This document shows positions 16,788-25,249 of a stretch of DNA of 40,055 nt, one piece after another; the first letter of the stretch is position 1; every line of letters begins with the position of its first letter. The stretch is from Deltaproteobacteria bacterium (GTDB lineage: Bacteria > Desulfobacterota > Binatia > Binatales > Binataceae), in contig JAJYYI010000077.1 in the NCBI GenBank assembly GCA_021801125.1, forward strand, positions 1-40,055. Direction: 5' to 3'. The notes beneath the pieces are model-generated. The model did no database searches and had not been told where the DNA came from. It saw nothing but the letters and a program-made list of their open reading frames with translations. The translations under genes were made by a program, and so were the position numbers.

Positions 16788-17463
16788 TCTGCAACGGGCG
16801 CTTAACTATCAATTTCAAAATCACGAGCTGCTCCGACTCGCGCTCACTCACCGCAGCGCCGCCGATGGCTGGCAAGGAGACTACGAGCGCCTGGAGTTTT
16901 TGGGCGACGCGGTGCTGGATCTGATCGTCGCCGACTTCCTGATGCGCCAGTTTCCTGAAGCCACTGAGGGCACGCTGTCGAAGCTGCGCGCCTCGATCGT
17001 CAACACGCATACACTGGCCGGCAAGGCGCGAGCACTCGGCGTTGGCGAGAGTTTGCGCCTCGGCAAGGGCGAAGAAAACAGCGGCGGGCGAAACAAAGTG
17101 TCCATTCTTGCCGCCGCCTTCGAGGCGTTGGTCGGCGCCATTTATACCGAGAGCGGTTTCGACGCGGCCAAGCGAGTCGTGGAGGCCTTGCTCGCGTCGG
17201 ATATCGGCGCCCCTGGAGCGCAGCGCGACTACAAAACCGAACTCCAGGAGGAGGGCTATCGGCGCTTCGGCGAGCATCCCGTGTACGAGTTGGCAGGCGA
17301 AAGCGGCCCCGAGCACGCCAAACGGTTCATAAGCCGCGTGCGAATCGGCCGCCAGCAACTGGGGACAGGCGAGGGCTCAAGCAAGAAACAGAGCGAGCAG
17401 GACGCCGCGCGCCGCGCACTTGAATTGATTTCGGCCCTGCCGGACGAACGCAGTGGCCCCTGA
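16687..17463 (+). CDS. rnc: Ribonuclease III
   Basis: Double-strand-specific endoribonuclease processing rRNA precursors and mRNAs. The nuclease domain (about residues 35-165) has the signature ERLEFLGDAVLDL with Glu70 and Asp74, and Glu146 in FEALVGAIY; a dsRNA-binding domain follows (about 183-252). The Asp expected three residues before Glu146 is Ala143 (codon GCC at 17113). The frame opens at ATG 16687, giving a 100-base overlap with mtaB and a 30-residue N-terminal extension; ATG 16699 or TTG 16768 are possible starts nearer the family norm. Its end overlaps era by 11 bases, the usual rnc-era coupling. Confidence 0.94.
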   Translation: MLSAMRWLARWLDHQQAPKREVAKSGRLRATDVDLQRALNYQFQNHELLRLALTHRSAADGWQGDYERLEFLGDAVLDLIVADFLMRQFPEATEGTLSKLRASIVNTHTLAGKARALGVGESLRLGKGEENSGGRNKVSILAAAFEALVGAIYTESGFDAAKRVVEALLASDIGAPGAQRDYKTELQEEGYRRFGEHPVYELAGESGPEHAKRFISRVRIGRQQLGTGEGSSKKQSEQDAARRALELISALPDERSGP

Positions 17464-18346
17464 TCCGTTTCGCTGCGGACTGGTCGCCCTCGGCGGCCAC
17501 ACCAACGTCGGCAAGTCGACCCTGCTGAACCGGTTAGTCGGGCGCAAGGTGTCGATCGTGACCCCGCTCCCGCAGACCACCCGCAACCGCGTGCTCGGCG
17601 TTCGGAACGAACCGGACGCGCAGCTTTTGCTCGTGGACATGCCTGGGCTGCATCCGCCACGCGGCTTGCTTAATCAGCAAATGACCGCGCTCGCGCGCCG
17701 ATGCCTGGCCGAGGCGGACGTGTTGGTGGGAATCGTCGAAGCTGCATCGACGCTGAAGACGCGGGATAGGGCGTTTTTGGCCGAGATGGTTCACTACCAG
17801 ATGCCGAAGGTCGTGGCCATCAATAAAATCGACCGCACAAGGCGCTCAAGCCTCCTGCCGCTGGCGGAGCAATGCGCGCACGAGGTTCCGCAGGCGGAAA
17901 TTGTGCCGATAAGTGCGCTCACCGGCGAAAATGTCGAGCGCCTGCTTGAAGTGGTGCGGCGGTTTCTTCCGGTTGGGCAGGCGCTGATGCCTCGTGGGGA
18001 GTATACTGACCAGAGCGAGGCGAAGATCGCCCAGGAGATCATCCGCGAGAAGATCTTTTTTTCCGTTCGCGAGGAAATCCCGTTTTCCACCGCGGTCAGG
18101 CTCGATGAATTCACTTTGGAGGGTGAACGGCGGCTTCTGCGTATCGGCGCAACGATCGTCGTCGAGCGCGAATCGCATAAGGGGATCCTGATCGGCGCCG
18201 ACGGCTTGCGCCTCAAGCGCATCGGTCAGAGCGCGCGCGAGGAGCTGGAGGCGTTGCTGAAGCAGCGAATTTTCCTCACGCTTTTCGTCAGAACGGAAAA
18301 GAACTGGACGCGAGACCCGCGAAAAGTGGCGGAGCTTGCTGGCTGA
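17453..18346 (+). CDS. era: GTPase Era
   Basis: Ras-like GTPase with a KH domain that binds the 3' end of 16S rRNA and helps 30S subunit maturation. G1 is GHTNVGKST (residues 15-23; the usual Arg is His), G2 lies in PQTTRNRVLG, G3 is DMPG rather than DTPG, and G4 is NKID. The C-terminal KH domain (about 205-290) contains VERESHKGILIGADG. At 297 residues it is standard. The start is GTG at 17453 inside rnc, implying coupling. A perfect 8-bp-stem hairpin begins four bases after the stop. Confidence 0.96.
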   Translation: MAPDPFRCGLVALGGHTNVGKSTLLNRLVGRKVSIVTPLPQTTRNRVLGVRNEPDAQLLLVDMPGLHPPRGLLNQQMTALARRCLAEADVLVGIVEAASTLKTRDRAFLAEMVHYQMPKVVAINKIDRTRRSSLLPLAEQCAHEVPQAEIVPISALTGENVERLLEVVRRFLPVGQALMPRGEYTDQSEAKIAQEIIREKIFFSVREEIPFSTAVRLDEFTLEGERRLLRIGATIVVERESHKGILIGADGLRLKRIGQSAREELEALLKQRIFLTLFVRTEKNWTRDPRKVAELAG

Positions 18347-18569
18347 TTCGCGTGCGGTTCCCGCACGCCCGCACCGGAGCGGACCGCGCTGTGCGACAAT
18401 CGCTGACCGGTCGTCTGCGCAAGCCCGACGCTGCTTGCACCTCCTTGCGCATGACCGTGGCGCGGGCCAAAAGAAATCGCCATCGGCATGGAGCATGGAT
18501 ACTTCCTTAGCAAGAATCTTTTAGATAGCGGGAGCCGGCAGATCGCCTGTTAGCGACCCGGCTGAAAAG
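18347..18569 (+). promoter_or_regulatory. Spacer between era and der with three stem-loops
   Basis: Three inverted repeats fill this 223-base gap. (1) 18350-18368: GCGTGCGG, loop TTC, CCGCACGC, a perfect 8-bp stem. (2) 18408-18457: CGGTC and TGCGCAAG pair with CTTGCGCA and GACCG, 13 bp in two helices with a small internal loop and a 20-base terminal loop. (3) 18533-18563: AGCCGG and TCGC pair with GCGA and CCGGCT, ending just before GAAAAG and the der ATG. None is followed by a T run, so they look like RNA structure in the transcript rather than a simple terminator. No protein-like frame is seen here. Confidence 0.45.
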
Positions 18570-20039
18570 ATGAATCCGACAAACGAACAATGGCGTGGGC
18601 CGGCCGAACACACAAACAGCGAGGAGCCGGGTGCGCTCGCCTTACAGCGGCTGAGGACAGCCTCACAAGGGCTGCCGACGGTTCTCATCTGTGGGCGGCC
18701 TAATGTCGGCAAGTCGTCGTTGTTCAATCGGATTGCCGGCGCTCAGCGCGCTATCGTGAGTGAGGTCCCGGGTGCGACGCGAGACTTCAATCTCACGCGC
18801 GTCCGAGCCGACGAGCGAGAATTCGCGATCGTTGACAGCGGGGGTTTGGGCGCGCACGCAGGCGGCGCGCTCAGCGAGAAGCTGGCGCATCGAACGATGG
18901 ATGCGGCGCGGGCCGCCGACGCGATCATCTTCGTGGTGGACGGCCGGGCCGGATTGAACCCCGAGGACCAGCAGTGGTTCGACGCCTTGCGCCGCGCCAA
19001 CCGTCCGCTTGTCGTCGCCGTGAACAAGCTTGATCGTCCCGCGATGGACCTTCTGGTAGCCGACTTCCAAGCGCTTGGTACAGAACAGATTTTCCCGGTT
19101 TCCGCCGCCCACGGACGAGGTTTGGGCGAATTGCTCGACGCTTTAGCGGCCCTGCTGCCGCAAGAGACCGAGAGCGGCGCGGGCGGCGCGAGCGACTTGC
19201 GCTTTGCGCTGATCGGGCGGCCGAACGTGGGGAAATCCTCCCTGGTAAATCGCGTGGCCGGCTTTGAGCGTTCCGCCGTCGACTCCCAGGCGGGAACAAC
19301 GCGCGACCCGGTTGACATAGAGGTAACGTCCGACGGACGGCGCATCCTCCTCATCGACACCGGCGGAGTGCGCCGCCAAGCGCGGATCGAGACCGAACTC
19401 GAGCATCGCGTGGTCGCGCGCGCTCTGGCAACTATCCGGCGCGCGGAAGTCTTGGGCCTGGTAATCGACGCCGCGGAGGGTCCGACCGACCAGGACGCAC
19501 GCTTGGCCGCGCTGGTGGATAAGCACGACCGCGCGCTGATGCTGGTCGTCAATAAATGGGACCTCGCGGCTGCGCAGGAGCGTAATATCACGGCGTTCGC
19601 GCGCGATTTGCGGACGCGATGGCCGTTCCTGGAATACGCGCCCGCAGTCTTCTGCTCCGCCCTTACCGGCAACGGCGTGGGCGATATCCTGCGCGTGGCG
19701 CTTGAAGTCGGCAAGAGCTTCCGCGCGGTTTTCAAGACGCCCCAGTTGAACCGAATTTTGGGGGACGTCGTGGGCGAGATCGACCCGCCAGTAATCGAGC
19801 GGCGGCGGCTTAAGCTCATGTACGTGACTCAGAGGGCCAGCTCACCGCCCCGCTTGTTGGTCTTCGCCAACCTGGAACGCGATATCCCGGTGCATTATTT
19901 GCGCTTCCTACAGGGCCGGTTTCGCGCCGCGTTGAACCTCGTGGGCACGCCGCTGCGCATCGCGGTGCGCCGGGCCGACAGCTCCCGCGGCGGCATACAG
20001 GCTTTCAACGCCGACGAAGGTGGCGAGCCGCAAAGCTGA
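18570..20039 (+). CDS. der: Double GTPase Der (EngA)
   Basis: Two tandem GTPase domains plus a KH-like domain; needed for 50S ribosomal subunit assembly. First G1 GRPNVGKSS at residues 42-50 with DSGGL and NKLD; second G1 GRPNVGKSS near residue 215 with DTGG and NKWD. The KH-like C-terminus runs from about 385 and includes KLMYVTQ and NLVGTPLRI. At 489 residues it has an extra N-terminal segment of about 35 residues before the first beta strand, with no other in-frame start seen. GAAAAG just before the ATG is the likely ribosome binding site, directly downstream of a stem-loop. Confidence 0.96.
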   Translation: MNPTNEQWRGPAEHTNSEEPGALALQRLRTASQGLPTVLICGRPNVGKSSLFNRIAGAQRAIVSEVPGATRDFNLTRVRADEREFAIVDSGGLGAHAGGALSEKLAHRTMDAARAADAIIFVVDGRAGLNPEDQQWFDALRRANRPLVVAVNKLDRPAMDLLVADFQALGTEQIFPVSAAHGRGLGELLDALAALLPQETESGAGGASDLRFALIGRPNVGKSSLVNRVAGFERSAVDSQAGTTRDPVDIEVTSDGRRILLIDTGGVRRQARIETELEHRVVARALATIRRAEVLGLVIDAAEGPTDQDARLAALVDKHDRALMLVVNKWDLAAAQERNITAFARDLRTRWPFLEYAPAVFCSALTGNGVGDILRVALEVGKSFRAVFKTPQLNRILGDVVGEIDPPVIERRRLKLMYVTQRASSPPRLLVFANLERDIPVHYLRFLQGRFRAALNLVGTPLRIAVRRADSSRGGIQAFNADEGGEPQS

Positions 20040-20140
20040 CGGCGGCTGTCGCGAGCTGCTTAGGAACGCCGAACCGAACGGCCGGATCGGCCTAGGGCTG
20101 ATTGGGGCGGTCGCCTGTTCGGAAGCCGTCGGCTATATTT

Positions 20141-21694
20141 GTGGCAAAGGTTTGCCCGGCAGTGATTCTGATCCTCGATTTCGGCAGTCAATACACCCAA
20201 CTGATCGCGCGACGGCTGCGCGAGGCTGGGGTTTATGCTGAGATCTACCCCTACAACCTGGAACTCGACCGGCTTTTCAAGTTGGCGCCCAAGGGAGTGA
20301 TCCTTTCCGGCGGGCCTGCAAGCGTTTACCAAGAACAAGCGCCCGACATCCGCGACGAAGTGCTCTCCGCCGGATGCCCGGTCCTCGGCATCTGCTACGG
20401 CATGTACCTCTTAGCGCACCATCTCGGCGGTCGGAGCGCGCGGGCACATGCGCGAGAGTATGGGCCGGCCACACTGGTGATTGATGAAGCGGCCGGGCTG
20501 TTCGAGGGGCTCAACGGACATGACCAGCCGGTATGGATGAGTCACGGCGACCGCGTGGAAGCGATCCCGCCCAGCCTGCGCGCCATCGCGCATACAGCTA
20601 ACTCGCCGTATGCCGCGGTGCGCAGCCTCGACGGACGCCTGTGGGGCGTCCAGTTTCATCCCGAGGTCGCTCATACCGTCGCAGGGGCCCAGATTCTGCG
20701 TAACTTCGCCTACAATATTTGTGGCGAGCAGGGCGACTGGAAGCTCAAGGACTTTGCAGAGACCAAGATCGCGGAAATTCGCGAGCGTGTAGGTGAGCGC
20801 GACCAGGTTCTCATGGGCTTGTCGGGCGGTGTCGACTCGGCGGTCGCCGCGGCGCTTATCAGCCGGGCCTTGGGACCGCGTCTGCACTGCGTCTTCGTAG
20901 ACACCGGGCTTTTGCGCGCCGGCGAGCGGCAGCGGATCGAACAGGGCTTTGCCGCTCGCTTGCGAATCGAGCTTCGCGTGGTCGACGCCGCAGAGCTTTT
21001 TCTCCGGCAGCTGGCAGGGGTAATTGACCCCGAACAGAAGCGTCGCATTATCGGCCACACCTTTATCGAGGTGTTCGAGCGCGAGGCGCACCGCCTGGAG
21101 GGAATACGCTTTCTCGGACAAGGCACGCTCTACCCGGACGTTATCGAGTCGATTCCGCTCAAGGGGCCTTCAGTCACGATCAAGACCCATCACAATGTGG
21201 GCGGGCTGCCTGAACGGATGCGGCTTGCCTTGATCGAACCGCTGCGCGAGCTCTTCAAGGACGAGGCGCGCCAGGTGGGGCGCGAGTTGGGACTGCCGGA
21301 CGAAATCGTCGAGGCCGAGCCCTTTCCCGGGCCGGGGCTGGCGGTGCGAATTGTCGGCGAGGTCACCCAGGAACGGCTGACCGTGTTGCGCGCGGCTGAC
21401 CAAATCGTGATGGAAGAAATTCGCGCTGCGGGGCTCGCCAGCCAACTATGGCAAGCGTTTGCCGTGCTGCTGGCGCTCAAGTCGGTGGGCGTGATGGGCG
21501 ACGAACGCAGCTACGATAACGTGATCGCGGTTCGCGCGGTGCGGTCGCTGGACGGGATGACCGCCGACTGGGCGCGCTTGGATTCAAGCCTGCTCGATCG
21601 GTTGTCGACGCGCATCACCAACGAGGTCAAAGGAATCAACCGCGTGGTGTACGACGTAACACCCAAGCCGCCCGCCACGATCGAGTGGGAATGA
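20141..21694 (+). CDS. guaA: GMP synthase (glutamine-hydrolysing)
   Basis: Converts XMP to GMP with ATP and glutamine. The class I amidotransferase domain has ILDFGSQYTQLIARR, the nucleophile Cys85 in GICYGM and the His-Glu pair in VQFHPEV. The ATP pyrophosphatase domain has the P-loop GLSGGVDSAVA, and the protein ends with the conserved VVYDVTPKPPATIEWE. I chose GTG at 20141 because it gives 517 residues and a start close to the conserved strand; the frame stays open to a TTG at 20102, and a GTG at 20162 is also possible. Ribosome binding signals are weak for all three. The stop overlaps the gltX ATG. Confidence 0.95.
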   Translation: MAKVCPAVILILDFGSQYTQLIARRLREAGVYAEIYPYNLELDRLFKLAPKGVILSGGPASVYQEQAPDIRDEVLSAGCPVLGICYGMYLLAHHLGGRSARAHAREYGPATLVIDEAAGLFEGLNGHDQPVWMSHGDRVEAIPPSLRAIAHTANSPYAAVRSLDGRLWGVQFHPEVAHTVAGAQILRNFAYNICGEQGDWKLKDFAETKIAEIRERVGERDQVLMGLSGGVDSAVAAALISRALGPRLHCVFVDTGLLRAGERQRIEQGFAARLRIELRVVDAAELFLRQLAGVIDPEQKRRIIGHTFIEVFEREAHRLEGIRFLGQGTLYPDVIESIPLKGPSVTIKTHHNVGGLPERMRLALIEPLRELFKDEARQVGRELGLPDEIVEAEPFPGPGLAVRIVGEVTQERLTVLRAADQIVMEEIRAAGLASQLWQAFAVLLALKSVGVMGDERSYDNVIAVRAVRSLDGMTADWARLDSSLLDRLSTRITNEVKGINRVVYDVTPKPPATIEWE

Positions 21695-23319
21695 CAGTTC
21701 GCACGCGTTACGCCCCCAGTCCTACCGGCTCGTTGCATATCGGCAACGTGCGTTCCGGGCTCTTTGCCTACCTGTTTGCGCGCCGCTACGGTGGAGCGTT
21801 CATCCTGCGGATCGACGACACCGATCAGCAGCGTTCGAGCAAGGAGTCGCTGGATGAAATCCTGGCCAGCCTCAGATGGTTGGGGATCGATTGGGACGAG
21901 GGACCTCCAGACCCGGCCTATTTTCAGTCTAATCGCCTGGGCCGTTACCGCGACGCCGTGCGCGGCCTGTTGAAAGCCGGCATGGCCTATCCCTGTTATT
22001 GCACGCCCGAAGAACTGGAGGCCAAGCGACGGCAGGCAGAGCGGGAAAAGCGCAAGCCCGTGTACGACGGAAAATGCCGCGAACTGCCGTTCGACCCGGA
22101 AATTGCGCTGCCCCAGCCCGGCGAAGCGCGCAGCTGCGCAATCCGCTTTCGCACGCCGCGCGACGGGGAAACAATCGTCGAGGATCTGGTCAAGGGACGC
22201 GCTGTGTTCGCCAATTCGGAGCTGGACGATCTGATTATTTTTCGCTCGGACGGGCTCCCCACCTACAACCTGGCAAGCGTGGTTGACGACATCGACATGC
22301 GCATCACCCACGTCGTGCGCGGTGACGACCATCTACCCAACACTCCGCGCCAGGTCAGAATCTTCGAAGCGTTAGGATCCGCACCGCCACAGTTTGCTCA
22401 CTTGCCGATGGTCCTCGGGATGGACGGCAAGCCGCTGTCCAAGCGTCACGGCGTGACGTCGGTCTTCGCCTATCGCGACGCGGGTTACTTGCCGGAGGCG
22501 CTGCTGAACTATTTAGCGCGTCTTGGGTGGTCTTACGGCGACCAGGAAATTTTTTCCAAGAGCGAGCTAATGGAAAAGTTCGATCTTGCCAACTGCGGCA
22601 AGTCGGCGGGAATCTTCAATTCCGAAAAGCTGCTCTGGCTCAACTTCCATTATCTGAAGGAGCGCCCTATCGCGCAGCTTGCCAACGAGATCAAGCCGTT
22701 CATCGAGAAGCGCGGCTATCCTGTCCCGACCGATGACGGATGGCTTCAAATGGCGGTAGCGACGCTGCGCGAGCGCGCCAAGACGCTGGTCGAGATGGCC
22801 GAGTTTGCGCATTTTTATCTCAGCGCTGAAATCGATCTCGACCCGAAAGCTGCGAACAAGTTTCTCACCTCACAAGTTTTAGAGCCACTGCGCGCGCTGA
22901 CGGAGACGTTGGATTCGAGCCCATCGCTGAAGTTATGCGACCGCCGGCATCCCAGCGACCCGAGCCAGCGCGAGCGCGAGGCCGCGTCCGCCTTGCAGGA
23001 AGCAACGCAACTCTGCGGACCGGCGGCGAGCGACCTGATACACCGTTGCATGGCGGCGAGCGCCGGCAATTCCGCAGACCCGCTTCAACTGCTCGCCGAC
23101 AGCGCGCAAATCGTCGAAAAGCTTTTCACTGGGGTTCTGGCGCGCTTTAACTTGAAGCTCGGTCAATTGGCTCAACCGGTTCGCGTGGCGCTCACGGGTG
23201 GGACCGTGAGCCCTGGGATCTTCGAGGTTATCGCGGTCATGGGCCGTGAACGCACCGTGCAAAGGCTGCGCGCCGCCGTCGCGCGAATCGAAGCGCAAAG
23301 CCGGCCGGCCGCCGAGTAA
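21691..23319 (+). CDS. gltX: Glutamyl-tRNA synthetase
   Basis: Charges tRNA-Glu. Class I signatures are PSPTGSLHIGN (residues 9-19, HIGH-like) and LSKRHG (about 248, KMSKS-like). The zinc-knuckle region keeps CYC and a later Cys in YDGKCRE, but Glu takes the place of the usual final His. The anticodon-binding C-terminus is long, with an extra variable segment around residues 410-450, making 542 residues against about 470-500 usually. ATG 21691 overlaps the guaA stop as ATGA; a GTG two codons earlier also lies in frame. Whether it also charges tRNA-Gln cannot be seen; no gatCAB genes are in the window. Confidence 0.95.
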   Translation: MTVRTRYAPSPTGSLHIGNVRSGLFAYLFARRYGGAFILRIDDTDQQRSSKESLDEILASLRWLGIDWDEGPPDPAYFQSNRLGRYRDAVRGLLKAGMAYPCYCTPEELEAKRRQAEREKRKPVYDGKCRELPFDPEIALPQPGEARSCAIRFRTPRDGETIVEDLVKGRAVFANSELDDLIIFRSDGLPTYNLASVVDDIDMRITHVVRGDDHLPNTPRQVRIFEALGSAPPQFAHLPMVLGMDGKPLSKRHGVTSVFAYRDAGYLPEALLNYLARLGWSYGDQEIFSKSELMEKFDLANCGKSAGIFNSEKLLWLNFHYLKERPIAQLANEIKPFIEKRGYPVPTDDGWLQMAVATLRERAKTLVEMAEFAHFYLSAEIDLDPKAANKFLTSQVLEPLRALTETLDSSPSLKLCDRRHPSDPSQREREAASALQEATQLCGPAASDLIHRCMAASAGNSADPLQLLADSAQIVEKLFTGVLARFNLKLGQLAQPVRVALTGGTVSPGIFEVIAVMGRERTVQRLRAAVARIEAQSRPAAE

Positions 23320-23391
23320 ACGCAAGCATCGCGCGGCGGGAATCGAGCACTGCGCGGCACAAACGATGAGCGTCGGCGCGCGCTACCCGGG

Positions 23392-23426
23392 GCCGCAAAA
23401 CGCGGCTCTCGTTCCTGGCGGGAACG
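23392..23426 (+). terminator. Two adjacent hairpins downstream of gltX, no T run
   Basis: GCCGC-AAAAC-GCGGC at 23392-23406 and CGTTCC-TGGCG-GGAACG at 23410-23426 form two short, back-to-back hairpins about 75 bases after the gltX stop. There is no T run, so a classical terminator is doubtful, but the place between two transcription units makes an end or processing site plausible. Confidence 0.3.
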
Positions 23427-23495
23427 CGCAAGGCCCATCTTAGTGTGTTTTGGAGATGATCGAAACGGTGCTGCCTTTACTCCGAGGGGAGGATC

Positions 23496-24272
23496 ATGAT
23501 GAAGCTTCGTCTAGTTGACCTTGGAACACTCTCGGGAGATAGAGCGTACTTTTTCGAAGGCGTCGACCCGGGATCTAAGTGCGACCTCGTGATGATCGGC
23601 GCGATAATCGAGCATCCCAAGGCGGGCGTTATCCTCTACGACGTCGGTCCAGCGGCGAACGATAACGAATTGCGCCATCCTGTGGCGCGAGCAGCGTTCC
23701 CCATCACGTCGTACACCGAGGACAACCGGCTCGACAAAATTCTCAATAAGCTCGGCTATGAGCTTAAGGACGTCAGAGGGATCATACTCAGCCATTTACA
23801 TTGGGACCACGCAGGCGGGCTGGAATTTTTTCGCGGTCTGCGCGTGCCGCTGTACGTCCACGCGGAGGAACTGAAATACGCCTATTACGCCTTGGCGACA
23901 CGCGAGGACCTCGGGGGCTACCATCGGCATTACATGGACCTTCGCTTCAACTGGAGGGCGATACACGGCAACGAGATGGAGCTCTTCAGCGGCGTGAAGG
24001 TCATTCTCACCCCAGGCCATACGCCGGGGCTGCTGGCGCTGAACGTTGACCTCAAGAACTCCGCGCCGTTCATCGTTACGTCCGACACATGCTTCCTAAA
24101 GCCGAATTACTACGAAGACAAGCCGCAAGGCTGGTTGATGCGCGATCGCCGCGCGTGGTGGGACAGCCTGCGAAGGATTCAGAACCTCGCTGCGCGCAGC
24201 GACGCCAACGTGATTCTAGGCCATGACCCTGAAGTCTTGGCCGATTATACAAAGGAGCCTTATTACGACTGA
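23496..24272 (+). CDS. Metallo-beta-lactamase fold hydrolase, N-acyl-homoserine lactonase-like
   Basis: Dinuclear-metal hydrolase of the family containing AHL lactonases (AiiA, AttM). All metal ligands are visible: His100, His102, Asp104 and His105 in SHLHWDHAGG, His175 in TPGHTPG, Asp197 in TSDTC and His243 in LGHDPE. Length (258) and overall layout match AiiA. The residue at the place of AiiA Tyr194 is Phe200, so activity on acyl-homoserine lactones is uncertain; another lactone or ester is possible. A strong GAGGGGAGG precedes the ATG at 23496 (a second ATG follows directly). It is not visibly tied to a quorum-sensing gene here. Confidence 0.8.
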   Translation: MMKLRLVDLGTLSGDRAYFFEGVDPGSKCDLVMIGAIIEHPKAGVILYDVGPAANDNELRHPVARAAFPITSYTEDNRLDKILNKLGYELKDVRGIILSHLHWDHAGGLEFFRGLRVPLYVHAEELKYAYYALATREDLGGYHRHYMDLRFNWRAIHGNEMELFSGVKVILTPGHTPGLLALNVDLKNSAPFIVTSDTCFLKPNYYEDKPQGWLMRDRRAWWDSLRRIQNLAARSDANVILGHDPEVLADYTKEPYYD

Positions 24273-24466
24273 CCTTCGGGGCTTAGGGTCGGTGGAGGAT
24301 TCGTAACTAACGCCCGGTGGCAACCACAGCCGTCGTTGCGCCTGGTCGAATGTTGCGCGCCGGCGCTACACGTCAAACAAAACTGCACGACGCCTTTCAG
24401 GCATGGTCCGCGACGGCGACCAGCCGGCTTTCGCGCAGCCGTGATGCAAAGGGGGATGATTCAGCC

Positions 24467-25225
24467 ATGAAAGTGTTGTTCGAGAAAAAAGGCCCGGTGG
24501 CGTACGTCACTATCAACCGACCGGAACGGCTCAACGCCTGCGATTTCGAGACCTACGGAATGCTCACGGACATCTGGATTGAGTTTCGCGACGATCCGGC
24601 GCTGCGCGTGGCGATCTTCACCGGCGTGGGCGAGCGGGCGTTCTGCGCCGGCAGCGACATCAAGAGCAACTACGTGGACTACGCCGGCCAGGAACCGCCG
24701 AAATCGCCCTACCCCATCATGTACGACCTGTACAAACCGATCATCGCGGCGATTAACGGCCACGCCAACGGCGGCGGCTTGGAGCAGGTGCTCGCCTGCG
24801 ATATTCGCGTGGCTGCCGAGCACGCTCAGTTCGGTCTGGGGGAAGTGCGGCTGGGATGGCTTCCTGGCGGCGGCGGCACCCAGCGCTTGCCGCGTCTTAT
24901 CCCGCTCGGCCGAGCCCTTGAGATGCTGTACACGGGCAACCGGATCAACGCTGAACAAGCGCTGCGGCTGGGTCTCGTCGATTATGTCGTGCCGATGAGC
25001 GAGCTTATCAGCAAATGCGAAGAGATCGCGGCCGAAATCTGCAAGAGCGCGCCGCTTGCGGTGCAGCGCATAAAGCGGGCTGCGCTGCGCGGCCTTGACC
25101 TGCCGCTGGCCGATGGGCTCAAGCTCGAGCGCGAACTCTATCGCGAACTGCTAGCTACAGAGGACTCTCGCGAGGGCGCGCGGGCTTTCGCCGAGAAACG
25201 ACCGCCGCAATGGAAGGGTAGATAA
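24467..25225 (+). CDS. Enoyl-CoA hydratase/isomerase family protein (crotonase)
   Basis: Crotonase-fold enzyme acting on an acyl-CoA. The oxyanion-hole motif is CAGSDIK, and both glutamates of true hydratases are present, in NGHANGGGLEQ and in FGLGEVRLGWLPGGGGTQRL. The C-terminal helical part contains the AVQRIK segment typical of the family. The frame is open from GTG 24317, but ATG 24467 with AAAGGGGGA upstream starts exactly at the conserved beta strand and gives 252 residues, the family norm; the upstream 50 codons look non-coding. The exact substrate cannot be predicted. It runs convergent with the exporter operon, 24 bases away. Confidence 0.87.
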   Translation: MKVLFEKKGPVAYVTINRPERLNACDFETYGMLTDIWIEFRDDPALRVAIFTGVGERAFCAGSDIKSNYVDYAGQEPPKSPYPIMYDLYKPIIAAINGHANGGGLEQVLACDIRVAAEHAQFGLGEVRLGWLPGGGGTQRLPRLIPLGRALEMLYTGNRINAEQALRLGLVDYVVPMSELISKCEEIAAEICKSAPLAVQRIKRAALRGLDLPLADGLKLERELYRELLATEDSREGARAFAEKRPPQWKGR

Positions 25226-25249
25226 GGACACGGTCGCCGCTTCGGCCTG

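Noticed and set aside
24317-24466. Fifty extra N-terminal codons for the enoyl-CoA hydratase family protein
   Set aside because: The segment is unlike the family and starts at a GTG without a ribosome binding site, while ATG 24467 has a strong one.
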